NCBI GenBank assembly: GCA_030280995.1
Contig: JASXTE010000001.1
Span: forward strand, 2,145,501 to 2,209,500
Direction: 5' to 3'
Source of the DNA: Hemileia vastatrix
Taxonomy: Eukaryota > Basidiomycota > Pucciniomycetes > Pucciniales > Zaghouaniaceae
DNA: 64,000 nt
Every line of letters begins with the position of its first letter. Positions within the stretch are counted from its first letter, which is position 1. Shown piece after piece: positions 1-10,718 of this stretch. The translations under genes and the position numbers were made by a program. Under the pieces are notes generated by a model. It searched no databases. It saw only the letters and a program-made list of their open reading frames with translations, and was not told where the DNA came from.

Positions 1-45
1 CATTGTTTTAGTTATTTTATACTCCCCATCTCACCTGTTGTCATT

Positions 46-67
46 ATGCATGAAGGAAAAGGCAAGT
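46..67 (+). repeat. 22-bp direct repeat, left copy
   Basis: This 22-base string begins ATGCATGAAGG and ends GGCAAGT. It abuts the left end of the 68-5201 element and is repeated exactly at 5202-5223, directly after the right end. The match stops at both element borders and at both outer edges, which is how a target-site duplication looks, but 22 bp is far longer than usual for DNA transposons. Confidence 0.85.
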
Positions 68-116
68 CACCACGGAAAATCTGGGGGTGAACTGCTAGCA
101 ATCCCCTCTCTTTGAA
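68..116 (+). repeat. Left 49-bp terminal inverted repeat
   Basis: Starts CACCACGGAAAATCTGGGGG and carries the central GCTAGC palindrome; pairs with 5153-5201 with five mismatches (positions 7, 9, 34, 36 and 43 of the repeat). Confidence 0.85.
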
Positions 117-2700
117 CTCCAGAGTGTCTCTTATTATTCCAGGGTTATTCTCACTTTATAACAATATAAAAAATTGTATTGGAAGTACATTTATTCTCAG
201 ATTGATTATAGACAGAATATCAACTGATTCCAAATTATGCACAAGTTGATCCTCCAAGAACTTGATTTTGGTCCTCTGTTGAGCACAAATTGATCTAACC
301 TAAGCTTATGCATATATATATAATCATTCAGGATACTTGCTCTGTTTAATTTGATAATAAAATAAAATATTGATGAATTTATATAAAAAATAATTATTAT
401 GTAAGATATTAAATTATAAATTTAGGCACCAAAAGGAGGGCACTTAATAGAACTTAATTATACTATGTGACACCTTAATACTGTATCAGTATCACACAGT
501 TTGAACCATTTAAAACAAAATGGGTCATGATGGGCAATGAAATTGCTTGGACAGACACTTTCCAAATTAATACTGACCATAATACACAAATATGAAACCA
601 TGGCATCTATCCAATACAAGAGTTTCCTTCTTCTAATAAATGGATTTTTCTCAGTTACTCCCTGTTTCAAAAAGTGTCCTTGTGAGGTTTGTCTGACCTT
701 CAGGGGGATAATTGGGCCACATCAAACTACTTCTCTTTCCATGATTGACCAAAATATCTTCCTTGTTTCCATCTAAAGAGTTGATCTCATCTGATCGTAG
801 CTGATCAAAGGGAATCCACCACAAGTTTAGCCAAAATGTTGGTGAACACTTTTTTTTTTTTTTTTTTGATGGATAGTGACTCACTGGTGCTTTCTGAAAT
901 TGTCCATTTGAAGTTAGGCTAAACGTCAGGAGGATAACTTTATTATGAATACCAAATTAACCAAAGAAATACATTTTCCCTAGCTACTCTGCATCATAAA
1001 CGTGTCCAACTGAGCTTTAGCCATCATTCAGGTAGACACTTTTGGAAAGGCACAGTCTGATGGGGTTAATATCTCTATATGGCATTAAGTATCAGTGTTT
1101 TATCAACATGGAACTAGAATTAATTTAATATGGCCAAAAATGTCCACCTGAAGTTTGGCCAAAAATACAGGTGGAAATTTTTATGAGGATTACTTGATGA
1201 AATAAATGAAAAAAAAAACTTGCAATTACTTTCCATCATAAAATTTTCAAACTGAAGTTTATTAAAAAAAAAATTGTGGTGACCGTTTTGTTAGATCCAG
1301 TCATATGGGATCAACTCTCTATATGGCAATGAGAATCAATTTTGAGTCAACTATGGTATTAGAAGTAATTTGATATGGACAAACGTTCCACCTGATTTTT
1401 GGCTAAAAAATAAGTTGGAAATGTTGATGAGGAATACTAGATTAACTAAAGAAGACTTGTACCCTACTACTGTCCATCATAAAAGTGTCCACCAGAAGAC
1501 TTGTCAAACGTGTGGTTGACACCTTTGGCCTGGTCTGGCCATATGGGAATGAGGATGTCATTTGGTCAATCATGGTACTAGAAGTAATTTGATATAGACA
1601 AAGTGTCCAACTAAATATTGGAAAAAAAAATCAAATTAAGTACCATTTTATTCCTGATGGTGCCCGTTTTATCCAACACCTCTTCTAAGCCTTTAAAAAA
1701 AAGGCAATTTAGCTTGAATGTTTAATTTCATATAAAATCCCTATTTATTCAACCTATTTCTTTTTATCCCCCACCTTTTTTTCTTTTTCTTTTAGATATC
1801 CATTCATTTTATGTAAAACAAATCATTTTCATCATTTTTTTTTTTTTACCTGTATTTAATAAATTTATTAAAGGTTTAACATCACCCTGTAAGCATTTGG
1901 CACATGTTTTTTTTTTTTTTTTTTTTTTTTTGCTATACTAATAAAAATAATACTATTCTGGTGACAAAAAAAAAAAAAATTGATCAAATGATCAAATATT
2001 AATAAAACAGAAAGATCAAATACCAGTGGACATGTTTTTTTTTTTAAAAAAAAATACCAGTTTCACTGAAGAAGATCTGCACCCTAGATACTCACCATCA
2101 AAAAAAGTGTCCAGCACACGTTTGGTCAGGTACAGTCAGATGAGATCCATCCTCTCTATGTATGGCAATGAAAAAAAAAAAATTATTTGATAAAAAAATT
2201 CACTAGACGTAGTTTGATATAGGCAAATTTTTCCACCTAGAGTTCATCCAAACCACAGGTGCACAATTTGTTATCTTTATTAAAAACAGTCAATTTAGTA
2301 CAATTTATCCCTGATGGCTCTCATTTGCTTCAACACCTCTACTGGCCTTGGATAGTAGGAATATTACTTGGATTTCTTTTTTTCATATTTGATACCTTTA
2401 ATTTTAGCTTTTTATCCCTCATATTTCTTTTGGATATCAATTAATAATTTTGAAAATAAATTAGTTTCATATTTTTTTCAAAATTTTATTTAATAATATT
2501 ATAAATGGCATAACATCACCTGGTATGCATTTGGAACATGAGTTTTTTGCTATACTTATGAAATTAATAATATAATGGTGACAAAAAATTAATCAAATGA
2601 TATTTATGAGTGAGGCACAAAGATAAAATACCAGTAGACATGTTTGTAAGAAATACTAGATGAACTAAAAAAAAGTTCTACCCTAGCTACTCTCCATCAT

Positions 2701-2746
2701 AAAAGTGTCCAGCACAAGTTTGGCCGCACTTGTGCTGGACACTTTT
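2701..2746 (+). repeat. 19-bp perfect hairpin in tandem unit
   Basis: AAAAGTGTCCAGCACAAGT at 2701-2719 pairs perfectly with 2728-2746 across an 8-nt loop. The next tandem unit has the matching hairpin at 3328-3373. Confidence 0.85.
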
Positions 2747-3327
2747 GGTTGCATGCAGTCAGATGGGATAAATCAACTCAATGGAAGTTAAAATGAATTT
2801 TAGCTCAATCATTGCACAAGAAGTAGTTTTATACTGCTATACTATCCTCCTGATTTTTTAAAAAAACCTCAGGTGGTCACTTTTATTAATTTTTTTTTTT
2901 TTAAAAAAAAAAAAGAAAATATATTCCAAATCTAGAACTGGTGGTGCAAATTTTGGTCTGAAAACTTAAATTATCTTGGATGACAGAAATTTTATTTGAA
3001 TGTTTAATTTCATAGTTAATCACTTTTATTTTACTTTTTTTTATTCCTCTTTTTGCTTTCAAATATCAATTTATTTATTGTAAAACTAATACTTTTCATA
3101 TTTTTTTTACTTTTTATTTAATAAGATTATTAAAGATGTAGCATCTCCCAGTATGCATTTGGCTTACAAGTTTTTTCAATACTAATAACATTAATAGTAT
3201 AATGGTGAAAAACAATCAATCAAATGATAAATATGAATGACACAGAAAGATCAAATACCAATGGACATGTTTATAAGAAATACAAGATTAAATGAAGAAA
3301 AATTCCACCCTAGCTACTCTCCATCAT

Positions 3328-3373
3328 AAATGTGTCCAGCACAAGCTCGGCTGAACTTGTGCTGGACACTTTT
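3328..3373 (+). repeat. Second copy of the tandem-unit hairpin
   Basis: GTGTCCAGCACAAG pairs with CTTGTGCTGGACAC; the outer pairs are slightly degraded compared with the 2701-2746 copy and the loop has diverged. Confidence 0.75.
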
Positions 3374-4554
3374 GGTCACATGCAGTCTGATGTGATCAAT
3401 TCTCTCTATTGCAATGAAAATGAATTTTTCTTCAATAATTGCACTAGAAGTTGTTTGATATGGCCAAATGGTTCTTCTGACTTTTTGTTAAACTTCAGGT
3501 TGGCACTTTTTTGTTTTTCAAAAAACCAATTATAGTCCAGGTTTACCCTCACTGGTGGGAATTCACCCCAACATGTCTACTTGCTCTTGATGGCAGGAAT
3601 TTTATTTTAATTTTTTATTTCATATTTGATCCCTTTAATTTTACCTTTTTATCCCTCATATTTCTTTTGGATATCAATTTATTTTTTGTAAAACAAATCA
3701 TTTACATATTTTTTTACGTTTATTTAATAATTTTATAAAAGGTGTAACATCACCCAGGATGCATTCAGCACACAAGTTTTTGCTATACTTATAATATTAA
3801 TACCATAATGGTGACAAAAATCAATCAAATGATAAATATGAGTGAGGCACAAAGGTCAAATACCAATGAATCAATAGTTCATTTTAATATTATAAATTTT
3901 TTGATTAAATAAAATAGTAATAATGAATTATATTTTTCATCCACAATTCCACTCTAATGATTCCCACTGCACAAAAAGGGTGCACTCAATTTTTTCTTTA
4001 CTGCTTGTGCATATATTTTATTGCCCACAGTACTACAATTTTTTGTAGTGATTATCCTACATCTGATTCAGGAATATTTTTAAACAATATAAGTTTTTTT
4101 TACAAAAGACCTTATCATATCCAATATCCCACAAAAAATACAACCTGTTTTTGTATTGAAACCCATTAATTATTAAGAAATTGTTAAAATAATTAGATTA
4201 GACCCTGGCACAGCTAGATCCATACCAACCAACCTAAAGTCTTTTCAATATTGAAAACAATTAAATAAAATTATGATATCATACTAAATTATGGTCACCA
4301 ACCATAATTCAGCACTTCTCATTTGCTCTGCCACAAAATGAGTGCATGTAGCATTTTTCTACTGTCAGACTGTTTTTCTTCCTTCCCTCACACCTATATA
4401 GTCCAGAATGAAAATTTAGTACGAGTTTTGGTCAAGTTGCTTTGCCAGTGTTATTTGTATGCAATATGAATTCATATTGCATATTTCTATTTATGCATAA
4501 AATATACTCGTTAAGCATCATTTTTTTGCATTTTTCAATCATAATGCATATTTA

Positions 4555-4815
4555 TGCATATGCATATGCATATTCATTATACAGATATATATGCATATTA
4601 ATATATTTTACTCATATACATATATGCAGCTTTTTTTGCATATTCAATTTTCATATTTTTATGCATACTCAATATGCATATTTTTTATGCATACTCAATA
4701 TGCATATTTTTTATGCATATTCAATATGCATTTTTTATGCATATTCAATATGCATATTTTTATGCATAATCACTATGCATATTTTTTATGCATATTTATT
4801 CTTCATAGTCATTAT
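4555..4815 (+). repeat. ATGCAT-rich short tandem repeat
   Basis: About eight imperfect units of roughly 26 bp built on TATGCATATTCAATATGCAT separated by T runs. The self-complementary ATGCAT hexamer recurs throughout. The open frames crossing it are by-products of the repeat and are not annotated as genes. Confidence 0.8.
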
Positions 4816-5152
4816 GCATACACTTTGGATAGGCATTTCACATCAATTTTTAACATGCAACAAGTATCCACCATGCAAATTCAAATGCATATGAATCTAT
4901 ATCAAACACACCACATATATTCAAGTTTAATATTTGAATATTAAGGTATGCTAAGTGATGTTGTTCAACCTTTTGCCAAACCTGAGATTAACTGATGTTC
5001 AATGTGGTTCCTAAGCTCTGCTCAAGGAGGGATTGTTCTGGGTTCAATCTGTGACAGTTTATTTTTTCAATGTTTTTTCATCTAATTTAAAAACATATTT
5101 CTGAAAGTTTCAGGATGGTTTCCCAACAGTTTCCTGATAAATTACTGATATT

Positions 5153-5201
5153 TTCAAATAGAGGGAACTGCTAGCAGTTCACCCCCAGATTTCCTGTGGT
5201 G
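5153..5201 (-). repeat. Right 49-bp terminal inverted repeat
   Basis: Inverse complement of 68-116 with five mismatches. Ends in GTGGTG and is followed immediately by the second 22-bp repeat. Confidence 0.85.
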
Positions 5202-5223
5202 ATGCATGAAGGAAAAGGCAAGT
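5202..5223 (+). repeat. 22-bp direct repeat, right copy
   Basis: Exact copy of 46-67. The bases after it (GAAGC) differ from those following the left copy, so the duplication ends here. Confidence 0.85.
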
Positions 5224-5344
5224 GAAGCTAAGTGAGTAAGTAACATGTTAACCAATATAGGACAGGACAATGAGAATAGATGTGTGTGTATGTAAGAGTA
5301 GACAAGATGATGTTTCAGCAAATTGAGATAATTTAAAGTTTCCA

Positions 5345-5475
5345 TTGTTTTTAAGGAGGTTTTTTTTTTAAGGAGAGGGGTGTGGTGTGTGGTGTGTGTG
5401 GTATTTTATTTTATTTTATTTTTATTTTTTATTTTATTTTTGGTTGGTTAATTGGTTTTTTGGTTTGTTGTTTTG
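5345..5475 (+). repeat. Low-complexity GT-rich and T-rich tract
   Basis: TGTGGTGTGTGG runs followed by TTTTATTTTA-type repeats and GGTTTG/TTGG stretches. It is unlikely to be coding, although open frames pass through it into the transposase that follows. Confidence 0.7.
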
Positions 5476-6548
5476 TTGGTTTGTCTCCACTCCATTCTCA
5501 ACATTTCTCAACTATTTCAAACTTCTCCCGATTCTTTCTTCAAACTTTATCAACTCATCTCCAAACATCCTATATTTCATAACAATTCTCAAAATAAACA
5601 GAATGATCCTGCTATCCAACTTAATGTTGCACTATGTCACTTTGGATCAAATGTAAATGGTGCTGCTGTATGATGTTTGGAGAATCTCTTTACCATAGGA
5701 TATGGGATGGTGATATTATACACCAAGCGCTTTATGATTGCTATCTTTTCTCTCAAGTCTCAAACACTTGCTTGTCCAACTCCACAGCAGCAACTTGAAT
5801 CCTCTCAAGTAATGCAAGCTGAAGGTTTCCCTGGATGTGTAGGATTTGTTGATGGCACAACTATACCTTTGATTCAAAAGCCTGCTTATGATGGAAACCA
5901 TTATTATAATTTCAAAAAAAGGTTTCTTCAAAATTTTCTCCAATTTCACATCTTTCATAAACTGACTTATTATCTTCTTTCTAGATACTCTATTGCCATT
6001 CAACTTGTATGTGATATCAATAAAAATTTATTGCTTTTCATAGTGGCTGCCCCAGCTCATGTCATGACTCTTCCGTCTTCCAAAGAATGAGGATTTCTCA
6101 AACTCCTGACTCATACTTTGACAAATCTCAGTACCTCCTTGCAGACTCAGCATATGCAAGTGGAAAGTACATTATACCTGCTTTCTGTGGTGCAACTATA
6201 GAAAATGACCCCAAAAACACCTTTAATTATTACCTTGCCCAATCAAGAGTACAGATTGAACATGCTATTGGTATTTTAAAAGGAAGATTTTCTAGTATCT
6301 GGGAACTCAGAATCCAATTTCAAAAAAAAATGGAAATCAAAACTGCAAATCATTGGATAATGACTTGTGTTATACTCCACAATATCCTAGCAGAGTTAAA
6401 GGATGAGTGGAATGATCTTGATGAAGAAGAGGATCCTGAACCAGCAACAGCTCTCCTCTCCCTTGAATCACAAAACATTCATTCAACCAGCATTCGCACT
6501 GTCATTATGCCTATTACTCTCCAAAATTTCTCTTCACCACCCTTTTAA
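5452..6548 (+). pseudogene. PIF/Harbinger (HARBI1-like) DDE transposase, lightly damaged
   Basis: Cut-and-paste transposase of the DDE_Tnp_4 type. The N-terminal part reads LISKHPIFHNN and DPAIQLNVALCHFGSN. The catalytic core shows GFVDGTTIPL (first Asp), LLADSAYASGKY (second Asp) and EHAIGILKGRF (Glu), so the DDE set is present. A 63-nt intron at 5922-5984 (GTTTCT...TTCTAG) joins NFKK to RYSIAIQ. Lesions: an in-frame TGA at 5671-5673, and loss of one base near 6062 that moves the HDSSVFQRM stretch out of frame. The C-terminus (LHNILAELKDEWND) ends normally at 6548. The true start is uncertain because low-complexity DNA lies upstream. Few lesions suggest recent loss of function. Confidence 0.85.
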
Positions 6549-6762
6549 ATTATTTTTTCATACTCTCCCAATTTTCAACTTCCTTGTTTTTTTCACTTGT
6601 GTTATTTTCATGTTCCATGTTTTATTCACTTGTGTTGGTTATTATTTTTTTGCATAACTACAATTTTGAATTTTCTGTTGTGGTCTTCCAACATTAACAG
6701 GGGACTTTTTTGGTCTGTTTGGCGCAGTTTGTTTATGTCTTAATTGACATTGGTGGATTAAT

Positions 6763-6866
6763 CACCACACAATATTTGGGGGGACTTGCTAGAAAGTCCT
6801 CAACTTGAAGTCAGATGGAAATCAGATGGATCTCAGACTGAAGTAATACTGAAATTTCACTTGAAG
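6763..6866 (+). mobile_element. Truncated CACTA-like MITE, family A
   Basis: Begins CACCACACAATATTTGGGG and matches the left ~100 bp of the 47322-47582 copy (GCTAG block, then repeated CAGATGGA.CTCAGA). No right terminus is visible, so the copy is truncated. Confidence 0.7.
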
Positions 6867-7218
6867 TATCACACAACAAATAATAGATCTATATTAACAA
6901 CATAGTGAAAGTGTGAGGATAACTGAATGGAAGCCAGAAAAAATCATTCCATGATTCTACTCAATGCACAGTATTTTTTGATGCAACTTATTTAAATAAT
7001 ACTTTATTAATTTAAGTTGATCAATGAAAATCTATCAATAATATCACAATTCTTAATTACAATAATATTTTTAAAAACTTTCAGATTACATATAAAAAAA
7101 ATCAGTTACTTTTTCTATTACCCACATCTGTTTTTCCAGAATTGAAAAACTGTAATTTAAAATTCAAAAATAATTTACATGATAAAGTAACTTTACAGCT
7201 TTAGTATCCTATTTAAAA
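6867..7218. other. AT-rich interval, nothing recognised
   Basis: No open frame, repeat or RNA gene that I can support. Confidence 0.5.
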
Positions 7219-7569
7219 TGCTAATGTATTTCTAAAACTACTTTGAAGTTAATTTTTTCACCTTATATATTTCATTTTTCAGCTAATATTTTATGGCAGT
7301 GAACTCTGTTCTTTTCATGAAGAACAGAGTCCATCCTCCTATTTTCACACTCAGTTTGCACCAATCCCCAACCCTTTCAATTCTATCAACACATGCTAAT
7401 TTATGTCTAAAACTACTTCGAAGTTAATTTTTTTCACCTTATATATTTCATGTTTCAGCTAATATTTTATGGAAGTGAACTCTGCTCTTCACCCAAAGAA
7501 CAGAGTCCATCCTCCTGTTTTCACACTCAGTTTGCACCAATCCCCATCCCTTTTAATTCTATCAACACA
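7219..7569 (+). repeat. Tandem duplication, ~176-bp unit
   Basis: Two adjacent copies (about 7219-7394 and 7395-7569) share CTAAAACTACTT.GAAG, CAGCTAATATTTTATGG and TTTGCACCAATCCCC. Each copy holds a small hairpin, clearest in the first (ACTCTGTTCTT with AAGAACAGAGT around TTCATG). Confidence 0.85.
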
Positions 7570-7706
7570 TTCTTGTCTTCCCTCCCCACCCCTTTGGCTA
7601 CCTTCCCAGCCCCATTGTATGCCATCCTCTTTTGTTCAATAATTTGTTGAAGATATTTTAATATTTAAATTTTTTTTCCATTTGATTTCTTTTATCCAAA
7701 AATTTG

Positions 7707-8030
7707 CAGGGGGGGGGGGGGAGGGGGATATTCCCAAATTTTCATATCAGACTTTAAAAAAAATTTTGACTTGAAAATTTGGTGATACCCTTCCCTTAAT
7801 TCAATAAAATACAGGGGGGGGGAATTTCCAAATTTTCGTATGAGACTTGCAAAAAAAAAATTGACTTGAAATATTGGTGATACCCATCCCTTACTTCAAT
7901 AAAATGCAGGTGGGAGTCTTGCCGAAATTTCATATAAGACTTGCAAAATTCTTTACTTGAAATAAATTTGGTGATACCAACCCCTTAGTTCAATCAAATG
8001 CAGGGGTGAAATTGGGAAATTTTCAAAGGT
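7707..8030 (+). repeat. Degenerate ~95-105-bp tandem repeat with G runs
   Basis: Units start at a G-rich tract (7707, 7812, 7906, 8001), followed by AAATTT, a GACTTGCAAAA-like block, TTGGTGATACC and TTCAAT.AAATGCAGG. The first two units have uninterrupted runs of eight or more G. Confidence 0.8.
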
Positions 8031-8235
8031 GAATTGAAAATTTAAACTAAAAAAGAATTTTTACGATTAAAAATTCTTGAAAATTTTATTTAAAAAAGAA
8101 TTTATAACATTAAAATATGAAAATTTAACTAATGATGGATAGAGTAAAGAAATACAGGAAATTAAGATAAAATTTTATGTACAATTAATTATGAACAGTT
8201 GAAGTGTGAGAGAAATAAAACAAACTAGGCATAAA

Positions 8236-9848
8236 ACAATTTCTTTAAACATTCAATTTCCTCAACAGATTTATTAGCTTTAACACATTCTATCAAGAAA
8301 TCTTTCTTTTTGGTATTTTCTTCACAATCAAGCTTATATTTCATCTGTTCCATGAGGTTTCAATGCTTGAGTGTTTTCTCCTCTTTCTTTGATTTTTCAA
8401 TACTTAGAGATAAATCTAATTTCTTCTCCTCCAAGTCTTGTGCCCTATCATCCTTCCGTAAAGAGAGTTTGTACTTCCTCTCCTCCAAGACTTTTGTCCT
8501 ATCATCCTTCTGTAAAGAGAGTTCAAACTTCTTCAATTCCAAATCATGTACCCTGTCATCCCTCCTTAAAGAGAGCTTGTATTTTTGCTTTTAAAAATTG
8601 AGAGTCTCTTTAGCAACTTCCACTTGCTCTAGAGTGATAATAAATATTAACAAAAAGTAGAAGAAAAGCAGAGTAAAGTATTAAGTGGTTTGGTATCACT
8701 TACCAGCATCACGTTTCTCCAAAAATTCTTTGATAGAAGAAAAAGAGGTTTGAGATGAAGTATCACTTTTTATTATTCTTTGAGAGTGGAAATTTAGACT
8801 ACTTGAAGCCCTTACCTTTTTTTTTCAAGGTCAAATTTTCCTCCTCATCATTTTTTCTGGCTTCTGAATCAGTTGATTGTGGCTCCTGCGTTTGTTCTTC
8901 AGCCTTTTTACACCACACAATATGGGGGGGGGACTTGCTGGCGAGTCTGAAAACTTAGACCCAAACTCACCACAGATTGAACACACATTGAGCTATTGAT
9001 AAAGGAACCATACAATCAGGGATGAACACCACTCAGAAGAACAGTTTTAGGTGGGTGTTCAAGTGGAGTTCAGTCTGAGCTCCATCTGAGCTCAGGTTGA
9101 GGACTTGATAGCAAGTCCACCCCCTATATTGTGTAGTGTTAGAAATAAGAAAATGTAAATAAAAAAAGAATTGGTAAGATAAAAGAAAAAAACATACTTG
9201 AGTTAGATCAGGTTGTTTTATATTGCCATAAGGATCTATTGAAAAGATATCTTGATTTGTTGAAGCTAAATGAGGGGAGGCTTGAGTAGAAGAAGAAGGA
9301 AGAAGATTTCTTTCAACATCATGTTTGGAGATATAATCTTCACCATCCAACATGTTTGCAGGATTAAAATCTGCTTGCTCTCCAAAAACAGCATCCATCT
9401 CTTTAAAGTAATAACATAAAGAATCAAGTTTATTGTCTATGGATTTGATGCCCTTACTGATATCAAGGTCAGTAATACCAAAGCCAGTAGAAGATGAAAA
9501 AGTATTTGCCTTCTTGTATTTGGCCCGATAATTCTTGAAGAGTTCAGACATCTTTTTAGTTAAAAGATCTATCCTTCCCTTGGTCTTATTCCGTAATTTT
9601 TTGGCCGTTAGAAGATAACCATTAACCTTTTATGCTGGGTGCCATCCTACTTTAGTTGCATTTTTGGTACCAAAACAAGAATCATAGTTAGATTTAGTTT
9701 TCAGCCAGTTGATAAGAATGACATGATCATCTTTTTTTAATTGAATGGTCTTTGATTTCTCAGCTGAGCAGGGGAAAGAGGGAGTAGTGAAATATGAAGC
9801 ACAACTGGGGGAAGGCTGCCTTTGAGAAGATCTATGATGATGGGGCAT
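8236..9848 (-). pseudogene. Myb/SANT-like DNA-binding protein with coiled coil (Harbinger-accessory type), broken
   Basis: Reads leftward from ATG at 9846-9848 (MPHHHRSSQRQPSPS). A DNA-binding-like region follows: LKKDDHVILINWLK, SNYDSCFG, KVNGYLLTAKKLRNKTKGR, then FKNYRAKYKK, SSTGFGITDLD and CYYFKEMDAVFG. Such proteins accompany Harbinger transposases; that link is from family knowledge. Exon 1 ends at 9198 with donor GTATGT, later exons read AEEQTQEPQSTDSEARKN and IKEFLEKRDAG, and the last one encodes a coiled coil of ~18-residue repeats (KYKLSLRKDDRAQDLEE). Damage: in-frame TAA at 9630-9632 (probably from CAA) and further stops near 8590 and 8362. A MITE sits in the first intron. Confidence 0.7.
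8911..9138. mobile_element. CACTA-like MITE, family A, TSD TTA
   Basis: 228 bp, ends CACCACACAATATGGGGG and CCCCCTATATTGTGTAGTG, with subterminal GCTGGCGAGT/ACTTGATAGCAAGT. Flanked on both sides by TTA (8908-8910, 9139-9141). The interior repeats CTCAG.CTGA-like words. It lies in the first intron of the Myb/SANT-like gene, a few bases from the predicted acceptor. Confidence 0.85.
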
Positions 9849-10080
9849 GTTAAGATAATTGAAGATGAAAAGGAGCAAAAACAAGTAGATGAGATGGCAA
9901 GGTGTTTTTAAAGGAGAGAATAAACAGGATGAGATGAGAATGGGAGTGTGCAGCAAGGTAGAAGGCATATCCAGAGAGTAGTCAAAGATGTGATTATGAA
10001 TGAAATTAGGCCAAGATGTGGTTATGAAAAATTGAGTAGAAAAATTTTGGATAAGAGGTAAACTTTGACACCCAAAATTT

Positions 10081-10189
10081 CTAATAACCCAATTATTAGC
10101 AAAAATAATTTCAGAAGATAATTGGGGTATAAGGATTTTTATCTGCAATTAATTTAATTGCAGATCGGTCAGCTTTGATACCCCCTATT
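10081..10189. repeat. Shared terminal-type repeat, copy 1
   Basis: Contains CTAATAACCCAATTATTAG, GGGGTATAAGGATTTTTATC and a 10-bp perfect inverted repeat around one base (CTGCAATTAA, TTAATTGCAG). It ends near TTTGATACCCCC. A close copy is at 25916-26023 in the same orientation. The C-run end would be compatible with a Harbinger-type terminus (inference). Confidence 0.75.
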
Positions 10190-10718
10190 ACATGTATACT
10201 CTCTCTTTTTTGCTTATTATTTAATTTTGATGGATTATACCTATTACTACAGGACTTTGACAGGTGATATAACTCTAATTATGTTATAGGTCACTATTAA
10301 TGTTTTTGGACAGGTGTATTAGCTGAAATGAGGCAACATTAGCCATTTATAGAGCTGGTAAATGAAGGGGGTCATTGGAGGAATTATAGGGTATGAAAGG
10401 AGGGTGTTTTCGGTCTTGTTTTCTACATTATTTATCATTAAAATCAAATATATAACCAATAAAATTATAATACATATCAATAGTACTTATAAATTCTTTG
10501 AATAGTATCTGAATTATTACATCTATTTTTCTACCAACTATAAGATTATAACCCATATATAATCAGTGAGATTTAAATTACTGAGACCCTTATATTGAGT
10601 TATATTTTAAAACTTATTGGATTTGTACTACAGTATTCATAAAGGACCATTTAAATCTTCTAAAAAGCTGACTATTCAAGCTATATCACTTCTGTGTACT
10701 TGAACTCAGCCTGACAAC
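10190..10718. other. AT-rich interval, nothing recognised
   Basis: No supported gene or repeat. Short A/T-rich words only. Confidence 0.5.

Larger units (their letters stand above)
960..3880 (+). repeat. Tandem array of ~240-bp then ~615-bp units
   Basis: A conserved block (CCCTAGCTACTCTCCATCAT followed by AAAGTGTCC) recurs near 978, 1225, 1463, 2074, 2681 and 3308. The first intervals are about 240 bp and the later ones 611, 607 and 627 bp. The long unit adds a T-rich stretch, a TTTTGGATATCAAT block and an AATGGTGACAAAAA block. Each unit also carries a second block near GATGGGATCAA and CTCTCTATGGCAATG. A diverged copy at about 651-884 lies in the opposite orientation. No convincing protein is encoded. 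Confidence 0.75.
68..5201. mobile_element. Large non-coding TIR element with 22-bp flanking repeat
   Basis: Seen: ends begin CACCAC and form 49-bp inverted repeats (68-116 against 5153-5201, 44 of 49 identical by eye) containing GGGGGTGAACTGCTAGCA. The same terminal style (CACCAC, a G run, then a GCTAGC palindrome) is found in the short CACTA-like MITEs elsewhere in the window, so a CACTA/CMC relative is likely by ends. No transposase reading frame was found; small open frames inside look random. The interior holds a tandem array (960-3880), hairpins and an ATGCAT array, so this is probably a non-autonomous derivative. The 22-bp flanking repeats do not fit the 3-bp duplications of the related MITEs. 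Confidence 0.7.

Noticed and set aside
4442..4944. Overlapping open frames of 117 and 150 codons rich in His, Tyr and Ile
   Set aside because: They are translations of the ATGCAT tandem repeat in several frames; no domain or codon signal supports a gene.
68..5201. Calling the large TIR element a standard CACTA element
   Set aside because: End sequence is similar, but the bases next to the ends do not give a 3-bp duplication; only the 22-bp repeat fits.
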